Below, piece after piece: positions 50,201 through 62,200 of a stretch of DNA of 64,000 nucleotides. The notes under the pieces are model-generated. The model was given only the letters and a program-made list of their open reading frames with translations, had not been told where the DNA came from and searched no databases. How positions within the stretch are numbered: position 1 is the first letter of the stretch; every line of letters begins with the position of its first letter. A program made the translations under genes and the position numbers. The DNA comes from Gymnogyps californianus (lineage: Eukaryota; Chordata; Aves; Accipitriformes; Cathartidae), in the NCBI RefSeq assembly GCF_018139145.2, contig NC_059477.1, forward strand, positions 13,379,522 through 13,443,521. The letters run 5' to 3'.

Positions 50201-53200
50201 TCAAGCTATAAAGTGTCAAAACTCAATGTCACCTCAGGAAAGAACCTCATCTGTTGACAAAGACATGCAACTTACTCTGAAAAGATGCATTCTCCTTTTT
50301 TTCCCCCAATTTCTTTGCAGATTCATTCAGGTCTTTGCAATCCAGAAGAATTCGCACCCGTGGATCCAACACAGGAATTTATATTCCCTCCTGAACTAAT
50401 GGTAGGCCTTATTGATTTTTGTTATCGTGCAAACATGACTGAGTTCCTGCAGATGTTGAAAACATGATGTTTTTGTTAAGCTGAAAGATCTATCCTCAGA
50501 TAAAGAGAAAAGATCAGTTTTAGTCAAACATAATGAGGCATTTCAGTGTGGATAATCTATATGTTGTCATTATTACAAATAGCTCACATTTTCAAAAAAG
50601 AAATTGTTTGCCTCTCCAGAACCAAAACTGTGTTTCCAGACTTTTCCCAAAAGAACTCCTTACTCAGAACGATTTCATTTTGGACTAGTTGGCCTTTTTT
50701 GTGGAATATAGTATTTTCTTTGAAAGTTCCCAAATGAGCTTCTCCATCCTTTCTGTCTTGTGATTCTCTGTTGGATTCAAGTGACCACTGGTCACTTCAA
50801 GTGACCAGTTTCCTTCCAACTGGTACATAGAGCCTGGCAACCTGAGGCTGGACTTACACATGGGAAATGCTGCAGGTCCACAGGAAAGGCAAAGGACTTG
50901 AAGAGGAAAGAAGGGGGTTTATTGCAGTAGTTACTGGAGAGTCACAGAAGGACAGATGGAAACTTGAAAGGAGGAGGTGGAAAGTGCCCATGATCTGCAG
51001 AGAGAGGCAAGAGAAGAGCACTGTGAAAATGGTAGTGCAGGATTTACCCATACCAGACTGAGTGGAATCCAAGCAGGCAGGTCCAGGCTGTTTTTTTAAT
51101 CCTCACTCATGTTTCAACAGCTTCTTATGAAATTCCTTGTTTGCACTCCTTTTGCAAATATTTGTGCGCACTTCTTGCTGCTATTACACAACCACCTCAG
51201 AGGCACAAAAGTTCATTTGAGTTCTGGTAAAGCATGGCATGGTTCTTTGATTTGTTACTGCATTACAGAATGCTATTTGCTGCAAGGCCGTCGGCTTTGT
51301 TAACATTTGTCATAGAGTACAACTTCCTTGTTTAATGATACCTTTCAGTGCAGAACATGCATAGTAAGGCATAAGCTCCTTTATGAAATCGTGAAGTGGA
51401 AGGCAGATTTGCCTTTCTGCTACTTGACCTGCCTTTGAGAGACTCATGCTTTAAGAATGCATGTATTAAATGGACATTTTGCAACTTTTATACTTGGATT
51501 AAAGATCTTGGCTAAACTGCTGCTGGCTCAAAAAGCTGTTCAGCCAGAAAGGAGGTGCCATCATCTGTTCTACATGTTCAGACTGAGCTGCCAGGAGGAG
51601 TGAACTGCTTCTCTAGGCTACATAATGTCTTTAACATGACCTTGATTGATTATGCTGAGCTTGTTCAAATCCCGTTGGAGTCTGTTTCAAGCTATCAGTA
51701 GATTTAAACAGGTTGGGCATTAAGCTCCATGTTTAGAAATTAAACCTGCTTGGTGAATATGCTTTAAATGTCTAGAGTACTGGAAAAAACATGTGAAATG
51801 CAGCTGTGAAGATACCCAGGCAGTAATACTTAGTGACAGATTCTTCTATGGCAGGGAGGGTGCCCACACCACCAAGATTATTACTGCTTCCACAGACAAT
51901 TAGCTCCTTTTTCGTGTTTCAGGCATGTCTTTAACCTAGAAGGCCAGTCCATAGTTGCAACAGTTCTCTGGCTTGTCCACTAGTCTGTTTGTTCATTGCA
52001 TTGTCTGCAAAAACAGGTGTTTCTCAGTGATTGCTTTTGTATATTTTGAAACCATGATTCCACATGGCACTTGTCAAATATGAAAAGAACTTATATGCTA
52101 TTCTCAGGGGGAAAAAAAGGATATATTTAGTCTCGTAAGACAGGAGGTGCCTGAAAAACACTTTGATTAAACAAAAATGTAAATACTGATCAACCATCCC
52201 AAGGAGACAATGTTTCTGAAAAGATTAGTCCTTGCAGACAAATGGGAAAGTAGGTACTTTAATTTTAAAAAACATTTTACATATTGTAGAAACTAGTCTG
52301 GGTCTAGTACAGTAGATACAAGGCACTCAGCAAATGGGGATGCAGTGATCCTCCCTGACTAAGAGAATACATTTCTTGTATTCTGTCACATATGCAGCGA
52401 GATTTTGGCATCCTGATTTCCCACAAAGTCTAGTCACATTGCTTTATTGTTTACATCATATACAAAGGGAGTTTTTCAGAATCATCAGAGCAGGAGAATG
52501 GAAAACATAAGACTAATCTTCTCCTACCACTCATTTAGTGTGTCTCTTACCAAATCATTTAGTTCGTTCTCGTCTCAGTTTCTTGAGCAATAATATAGTT
52601 ATGATAAAAGCTCAGCATTGCACAGCACCACAGGAACCTCAGATGAAAAGCCCCATTAATGTCTCACTGTTTATCATGACACAGTGTCCTACTTAGCAAT
52701 ATGGTGGTTTATATTGACATTAGTCAAAATTACCAGATCTTTGTCATTTCCACCACAGAGAATGGCTCAAGAGCAGCAAAGAACAACTCTGATTTTCCAT
52801 GGCAAGAGAACAACATGGATTTCTCCCCCTAGCCTGAAGGAGCTTCTGGAGCTGAAACCCAAGTATCCAAAGGCACCCCTGGTTGTGGGGAACACCAGTG
52901 TGGGTATGGAAGGACAAAAGATCTTTTGACACAGGGATTACATTATGCAGTAGGCACATAATCGTGCATTTTGTCTTCTGGGGAGCCTAAATGCATTCTC
53001 TCACCTCAATGATTGCACTTCAATAATTAAGCCAATGTAATTTCCTGTGATTTTTTGCAGCATATCAATAACTAGATTAGGACTAGTATCACCATCACCT
53101 GAGCCCAGGATTTGTGCTGCCTAACTTCTCCCAGTAACCTCAGAGACACAATTTGTACGAATAAGGAAGGACTCACTCATGCTGATGAGAGCCAAACCTT

Positions 53201-56200
53201 TCACATCCACGTTAGCTTGAACATCACAAAATAAATAATGCCCATGAAAAGGGCATGGTAACCCCATATGCCATGATATCCAGGCACTGGCTAGATTCTG
53301 CATACTATGGATGGGGGGTTTTTATTTTTATACATTGTCAGTATACTTTTTTTTGAGGGAGTAATCAGCCAGGAGGAATTTGGTAAGAATATTTCCTTCA
53401 CTGTTGGGACAACGAAGGCCCAGATCAAAAGAGAACCCTTTGGGTCTTCTAGTTATCTGTACATTGCCTAGCAAAGGGCATGGCAACTAATATACGCCCA
53501 TGATGCAGTACTTGGCAAAGTGCCAAAATGGCAAATATCTTAAGTCTAAAAACTCCAAGTCCCTTCACATCAAGGGAAAGCTCTCTGTTGTCATTGGATC
53601 AGGCTCTAAAATGGCTACTGCAAAGCAAAGAGGACTACCATAGAAAGCATGAGGTTTACAATAGAGAGAGGTCGTGAGGTAATCTAGTTACTATATGTAT
53701 AAACTAGTTTGGGAATAGGGTTTTTTAAAGACATTGCACAAGAAGACAACAAGGGAAGCATAAAAATTATGTAGCTCATATAGAAAGGTGGAGTGAGTAG
53801 CCAGAAACATGATGAAGCAGGTGTGGAATTGCATATAGCTCTGAGGTGAGAGGAGAAATCTGAATGTGATATAGGAAAGGACCAGAAACCAGTCCAGAGG
53901 AGCAAGGAGCAAGGGTCAGGAAAAAGAATATTGAACTTTGGACTTCAGATCAGCCTTTGGACTGCAGAAAGAAGCAGATGAAGCGGGCCTGGTAAAAGCA
54001 GTAAAATGTGATATTCAAGATACTGCACAACAAAAAATCATAAGACTTTGCAACTACTTAGTTACAATGGTTTTGAACTTTTCAGTCTCCATGTCAAGGA
54101 ATATGGTTAATTCTTTAAACAGATCTCTAATCATACTATCATACTTTGCCTTTCAGGACTCAAAAAAAATCACCATGGTGCCTATCATCCAATCATTCTC
54201 CATCCTGTTAGGATTCCAGAAATGCATGTTGTGAGTAGCACAAATGATGGTAAGTCTCCAAGTTACTTCTACTGATGGTACAAACAGTGCTGACTGAATT
54301 AACTTGGGTTTTGTATTTTGACACCAGAAGCAGTAAGAACCGTTGACTCTCATTGGTGTGGAACGTTTTGATTTTTTTCTCTCTGTAGCAGTCATTTCAC
54401 TAAGCCTTTTAACCAATATATCAGCTCACCTATGGTCTGGAGATGATGGATGGTGACAGACAATTTATGAAACTGTTCTGCAAAAATATAGTTGTTCAAA
54501 TCTCAAATTTCTGCAGACAGCAAACATAGGGGAAGGCCCTAAGTCAGCCTTATTTTTTTTTTTTTACCGGTCATGAGCCTTTCTATCGCAACCATTGATC
54601 TAACAAAGTCCGCAGAACATTGATTAGGCTAGGGCTAGATTTTCAACACAAAATATTCAGACATAAATTTCCGATCCAAAATATCACAAGATTTTCTTTG
54701 GAGTGGCTGGGCTGGATTCTCAGCTAATAGAAATTATCACAGATGCACTGACATCACAAGGGCTGTGCTAATGCCCATCAGTTGAGAATCCAATCTGGTA
54801 GGCACCTCACCTCCATGAGTGGAGGGACTACACCTGTAGCAAAAGAATGAAATGCAGCATGTTCCCCATGGGAAATCAAGCTATTAAAAATTAGAGAAAT
54901 CAACATTTTGTTACAGTTGCCTCTTTCTCTCCTTATGTTCTCCTAGCTCCATGATTTACAGCAGCTACTGAATTATAAATATTTTCAAATTGTTATGCTA
55001 ATATTGGTGCAACTCTGCCTTTAGGTAGATCCATCAATAAAAGACTACTTTAGAACATGGCCCCTTTGTTCAGAAAAAACGTTACATAACACTTGAAGAC
55101 TTCTCTGCAGGCTTACTCCAGTGTTCACTGAAGTCCATGGTAGTGGCTTCTCTGATACTACTGGAAGTATGCGGCTCGGTCTTGGAAGATTCCAACAATT
55201 TGGTCATCTTTCATCCTAATGAGTCCACTGTTGTTCATGTCTTTGGGGATACCCAGCACAAAAAGGGGACGTGCGTTGGTGTGCGCAAATATGCAATGTA
55301 TATTTTCAGGTATGTGTTTATCCTGGGAACCATCGCTGAATAAGCAAATAATGCTTGCATTTCTTATTGCATGTAATATAAAACGCATCTTACTATCATT
55401 TCTCTTTGTCATCCTGCTGACAAGAGATGTGTACAAAAGCAAACCTTTAGAGGCTTTATCAGCTATATATTACATTTATATTGTGGCACTACGATTTCAC
55501 TGTTTAAACTCATTTGATTTCAGGGCTAGTAATAGGAGCTGCCTGCTGCTTGGCCCAGCTCAGAGACGTCCTGATGGAGGCAGTCCCAAAACTTCCAGAG
55601 GAGAAAACAAAAATCTACCAAGCTCTCTTGCAGCACCTGAGAACTCTAGCTGGAGAACAGATCAGGAGCATGGCAGTATGTATTCAGCAGTGACAGTAAA
55701 TAAGCCAACACTACAGACATATCTGTGTGAATGTCACTTACAAATATATGGAGAAAAGCTGGGTGAGGCTGGGATCATGCCTCGTAAGGCTAAATAGTTA
55801 ATACCATCACGAAAGTTGTATGAAATAACTGGGAGTCCTACGCTAGTTAGCAGGGGCAAATATCCAGAGAACTGTAACCAGAGAAACTCCTGCTATCCCT
55901 GCTCACTGGCTGAGCAGAGAACTGGAAGAGGCTGAGCAAAGAAGAAAAGTAGGGTTCTCTGGTAAGGTACTGTACACCCTGCAGCCAATCATACTTTAGC
56001 TTGACTATCAATGCATAGCTCTTTACCCATCATGTGTTAGGCATCCCTGATGTTGTCCCTGATTTTCCTTTAAAATTCCCTTACCTCAGTACCTTGTATT
56101 TCTTCCTTTAATTAAGGGAATGGCCATCTCTTTGGGGGGCAGGGGGCAGAAAAGTAAACCTGGTCTCTCTCAACAGAGATGATAGGAGAAAGGACTTTTG

Positions 56201-59200
56201 AAGGGAACAATAAATTAAATCACATTAAAAAGTACAAACGTCGAACTTCAGTTAAGATTGAACAAAACAAATATACGTTCTTCCAACAAGCCTTTTAAGT
56301 GAATAAAATGTGGTTATGATACAGATCCCTGTTACATGTAAGAAGAGCAAGCCTAAAAATAACCTCATTGTTTGTTAAAGTCTTTAGGAGGACACATTGT
56401 AAGCAGGGGATCAACCTGGGACTTGAACCCAGTCTTAGCAGTTGGCAAGTCTGTCCTCAACTTGGCATCAGAAGGTAAGCTTTGGACCCCCTGCCAAATA
56501 TCTTTGCCAGATGGACAGAACACTGCAACAGAGAATATGGCTATAGGTAACAGTTTTCAAATGAAACACTACTACGCATCTTCTAGATGAATTACAATGG
56601 TACACGTTGCTGAATGGAGGACATTATCCTGGTATTTGCCTGTCATTTTAACTGGCAAAAAGTGTCTTCCAGTAGAAAACACTGTCTTTCCATTTCACAA
56701 GGCAAAAGGAAACAACATCTAGCAATCTCATGAAAGCGAGGTGGGCAGGCCTGACAGGTAGAAAGGTTTCCTTTCTACACTGCCTTTGGCTATATCTTTC
56801 CATTTATCAGACAGGTTAGCTTTATCTTGTAACTCCACCACTGTTTGCTTTTATTGCTTACGTCTCTCTCATTTTAAGAAAAACTTCGGTTCATCTCTAG
56901 GGCCATGCACCTAGAAACTTCTCTTGAAGTCACTGGTACTTTTGTGCATGTGTGTGTGTGTGTGTATACATGTGCATTGTGTTTAAATAACACTTCCAAT
57001 AATCAAGCCCAAGCAAGTCCCATCCTTGTCACATAGAATCTGTGGCTACTTTGGAAAATCTTGCCAACAATTTCTACTGTCTTTGAACTAAAGATGTACC
57101 GGGTTGATTCTCCATCTCATCGCAGTGCTTGATAATTTCTTAAAAGCTTACTGTGCTTTAATGATTTAATGGTCTAAGAGCTTTTGAGCAGAAACAGAAT
57201 AACCATATTTAAACCTAAATCACTGATTTTCTGAATATTATTAGCATTTGTAAGACATATTTTCTAGAAAGTATAAAATACTCAGTATTTTAGGTGTGAT
57301 GGGGTACTATAGCATTCATATAGGGAAATATATTGCAGTTAACATGTATCATAAAGATTAGCCTTTCCACTCAAAAGATTTTGCAGTCTAAGGCTAGATC
57401 CTGAAAGGAGCGGACTGTACTAAGGCCATATTGGCCTTAATATACTCTTTTGCACAGATTCAATGAAATTTGAATCTACAGTGCAGAAATGTTTCCTTCT
57501 TGCTCCACGTTCAATAACAGACTACAGTTTTCTTCAACAGATGGTAAAAGACAGATTATTTTAAATGATCAGTTTCTTGCTGGCTGTGAGCATGGAGACA
57601 TAAAGGCCAAGGAGGTCATTGTTTCTGTTCTCATCCCATACTCTGTGAAGGTAAGACCCCCATGTTTCAGAGGTTTCATTCAGGTTCCAGTGTAGTTATT
57701 AGGAATGTTTCCATTATTTTCAGTAGGCATTGAAACATGCAGGTTACTACTGCTTTGGAAGTAGCTAAGGAAGTTCTGGCATCCCTCCATCACCTCTCCC
57801 ACTTCTTCCAGCTGGCCATCACCGTCTACTTCTTTGGGCCCCTTACTGTTTTTTCCCCACTCTTAAATGTGCACTTGTGCCCCTTCCAGACACAGAAATT
57901 TGGGCTGCCTGAGTATTTCCAGGAAAAATGCCGTATTGTCACACAGTCTTCAGCAATAAAGCTCATTTCTGGCCTCTTCTCACTAACTAATTAGCGATTT
58001 ACACCGAACAGTCCTGAGCTGTCGTTGCAACTACTTACAAAATACAGTCCTAACTACTGTGACCAAAGGTGGCAGCATGTGGCTTTAGGGGGTTAGGAGC
58101 AGAGGAAATGGTGTCGTTGTTACTGTGTTCTTAAATATCCCTCTAGTGGATGTGAGGAGAAGTACGGGGCAAGTAGAGGAAGACCCAACTACAGGCTAGT
58201 ATGTTGTGACTGAAGTCAATGACGGAGTGACCACAGGAGTCTCTGCCAACCTTGACATCAGAGGGTCAGTCCCCAGAGTAGCTGCCCACTGCAATACAGC
58301 ATACTAAACATATGTGGCCTCATGCTGGAGGAGTGCTTGTGCCCATGAGAGGCTGGGCAGCCATAGCAGGTTTCCCATGAAAAACAACAAGATTCCCATG
58401 AGCTCAAAGCCTGCAAATGCATAATCTGTGTTGGCAGCAGCAACAGTGCTTCTGCTGCCTGGAAACTTTGAGCCTTAGTGGTGATTTGAGAGACAAACAG
58501 CCTGGAAGAGAAAATTAAGGAGGAATGGGTTAGTTCCCTCCACAAAGTAAAAGAAAAAAGAAATCTCAGCCTTCTTTGTCCCATGACAAGTTGTGCCACA
58601 GAACTAAAGCTATCACAGAGGGTATTTCAGAGTCTTGCCTTTCAGAAGGAGACAGATGCACCTAAGAACAGCAAAGGCAGAGACAACAAAATGAACAAAA
58701 GACAATAGCACTGCTGGCAAACTCAAAAGGTTACTTCGAAGAGCAGGAAAACTATCTGTCAGCCGTCACATGAATAACATGTGAGATTAAGCAGCCTCAC
58801 CACAGGAAATTAATGTCATTTGGGGGGGTGGGTGGGGGAGCCTGCTTCTGCTACTCACTTTCATGCTGAATTGCCTTTTTGATTAACTCTGCTGACACAA
58901 CAGAAAGGCACATGCACACTTTTGGGGCAAGACTTGGAACAGAGAGTGTAGATGGAAACCTGGCTGTCAGTTCTCCCTCTTCTTCCTGTCAGCTGCCAGC
59001 TTTTGGTTTTGGGTAGCTTGATGTGAACGTTGCTTCAGTGAAGCAAAGTAAATCCTGTTGAGAGGATTTTCCATCTCTGACAAGACTCACTGTTCAACAT
59101 GTGTTCCTGAGTTTTACATTTATCATGAGAGTATCACATACTCATAGTGACAGACCTAACCTGCTAACCCCTTCTTTAAAAGTTCTGTGGCTGTCTGAAT

Positions 59201-62200
59201 CTGAAGTTTCTTTTCTTCTGGGCTACAGAAAGGGCACTTTATACACTTTCTTCAAAGGACTCATCTGTGCCTGATCATGAAAGAAATTGCTATTATGTTT
59301 GCTTTTAAAATATGTGGACTTGTCTCCAGAACAAAGCATTTCTGACAGTAGAAAGCCCAGCTGTTTCTAGTGCCTCCCTCTGTAAATGCCATTACTGTAG
59401 CATAAAATGTAAAATCTCTGAGTGTAAAATCTTCAAAAAATCAGGTTCCTTAGCACAGTGGGGCCTCCATGTCCTGGAGAAGAAACCACTATTTTCTAAG
59501 CTGGAATTCAATTTAAAGAACATACCAGCCATATATGAAGTGCGTTATACCAGCACTGCTTTTCCAGCACTTTGAAGTCATTAAACCGCAGATAAAATTT
59601 AAAATTTGGTATGTTTTCTTACATGTAGATAACCTCAAGTAATGTCCCCTCTTAGTATGTCTGTCTATGATTAGCTTAGTACTTCAAGAAAAATAGAAAG
59701 TTTAACTGAAACAGTAATTCTAGCAAATGTTCTTTAAAAATGTTGCTTTCTTTGGACAGTGGTAACACCTAAAATACAAGGAATAATAGATTTGTTTTCT
59801 TTCCATCAATTTCTGCCATTGATGGAATTTTTCCTTCCTTTTTTCCCATTAGGATGACTTTATTTCAGCCTTCAGACAGGCTGAAAATCAGAAAAATGCT
59901 TTGTCCATAGTGACTTCTGGAATGCGAGTCCTGTTCAGTCCAGGCACAGACACCATTGTAGATCTGAGTATTTTATATGGAGGTATTGGCTCAACCACAC
60001 TCAGTGCAAGAAAGTCCTGTGAGAAGCTCATAGGAAGGTACTGGATATGTTAATGTTTTTAAGCAAAATACAGGAGTCATGGTGTGATGCATTAGGCAGA
60101 ATCTGCTTGATTCTGCCAGTGGAGATCCCATCATCAGCCTCTCACAATCTGTATTTGACCTGTCCTCCCTAACAATAGGTTATTTCTTGGTATAACTTAT
60201 GCTGATTCACTGATTACTTCCCACATACTTCACAATAGCTTTAGCTGCCTGTAACTTATAAAGAAGTGTGTGTTCATGTTAGTCTATTTTTCTACCAGGC
60301 AATGGAATGATCAGATGCTGAACGAAGCTTGCAGACTGGTGCTGGAGGAAATTTTTCTCCCTCCATCAGCTCTGGGTGGAAAAGTAGAATACAGAAGAAC
60401 TCTGCTTGTCAGCTTCCTTTTCAGATTTTACCTGGAAGTGTTACATGGTTTACATCAGATGGTAAGGACTGGACAAGAACTGCATACCCACATCAGCATA
60501 CAGGCTGCAGGAAAACTCTGCTTTTTTAAAGGTTAAGGAATGTGAGAGGGAAGGGTAAAGGTGCTGGGATTTACTTCAAAATATGTGAGGGGAAAACTTT
60601 TGTTTTAGAAATACGGGTCTGACAACACTGCTCTGACATCGCCTTCCTTTCAGTATCCCTTCAGGTATGCCGAGCTCTCACAGGAGAAGATGAGTGCTTT
60701 GGGAATGCTACAAAGTGGTGTTCCCCAGGGTGTCCAAATCTATCAGGTGAGGTGTGTTTGTAGCTGGGACTGCCACAGATCCTCTATTTTAATCAGTATT
60801 TTGCCCTTCTAACTTTTCATTCCTAAGCCTCCACTAATTGTAATGTGAAGCTGCTGAAACAGTTGACCCTGTGGGAAATCTTTTATGTTTTTATAGATTT
60901 CCTGGTCTTTCAGGGTGCAGATGCACTCCTTGCCCTCAAGGTGTTGTGCAGCATCAGGCTGTCCTGACACAGCTGAAACAGGGGCACAGCTTTCAGCTAT
61001 GCAAGAGCTCAGCAGAATTTAGTTAAACTGTCCAGTGGGCCTCAGTACAAATAATGGAATAACCTACTGCAGCATCTCTGTGATTGTTCAAGCCTTAAAG
61101 ATTTATTTGCAAAGCTACAGCATGAAAGGGAGAGGTGGTTGGCATGTGAAAAAGTTTGTTCAGTAGAAGATTTCAATTTAAAAAAATTTCAAATTTCATC
61201 AAGAATTTTCACCCATATTTTTGTTTTGTTGCAAAATTGAAAAACTTTTAAAATCAAACTTTTGCTGCTTCTTACCAGTTTTCCACCAAAAACTTTCAGC
61301 ATCAGCCAAGAATTTGTTTTGTTCTCCTTTAAGAGACTAAGAAGATATGTTTACAGAGAACTCTTTACTCAGTAAAAGCCCAACCAAAACATAAATATTG
61401 AAAGATTTTCAGGGTCCCTGATAATAGTCTGTTTCAAGTTAATGTGAACTATCAGCAATTCAACAACAGAGAGCACCAAAGCTGTATTTTCATTAAGTAT
61501 GTCTGAAATGCTTTCAATTCCAGACTGTCTTTGAAGTAATAGAGGGGATGGTTGATGGGAATTTAATTAGCAAAAACCTGGATGAAACCATTTTTTAGTC
61601 TAGTCAACGCTGGCCAGAATATTAATTCACCTGTCTCTTTAGGAAGATGGGCAAGAAGGAATTAGAATGATCCCCGAATATACTCCTGGTTTCAGATATG
61701 TTTTCTCTGAAGTAAACAATGTGAAATATGATTGTTTGAAGCAGTGGTGATGCTGAGGTCTGTAAAAGTGTGGCTTGCACAGGGATGCTATCAGAAGCAG
61801 TATGGACCCAGCAGACAGGCTAGCTATAACATCCAGAAGACTTTAGCTCTCCTTTGTCTGCTATGCTTCCACTGTGTGAACTAGTCATTTTGTCCCTTTT
61901 GCCTCTCTTTTTCTTGATTTTTATTTTTTCCTATTTATTTAGTGCCATCTTTCCACAGAACACACTGCCATTTACTAGAGACGTGAATGGTATTTAATGC
62001 AGTATATTTCTCTGACCTCTGTCAGGACACCTTGGTGCCAATATAGCACGAATTCTAAAAATGGCATTAGCCCTTCATAATGTGTCCCACAAATATTGTC
62101 ATAAAATCTAGATGGTTTCCACATGGACTTTATGATCACAAAATATCCTCAGAAAGTATTTTTGAGTAAAGCTTTCTATAATTACTGTTCTGGCTTGAGG

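Noticed and set aside
55219..55797. Longest open frame of the window (192 codons, plus strand)
   Set aside because: It overlaps gene B exon 11 (55524-55675) in a different frame, has no recognisable motif, and only the frame encoding IGAACCLAQ...GEQIRSMA matches the family.
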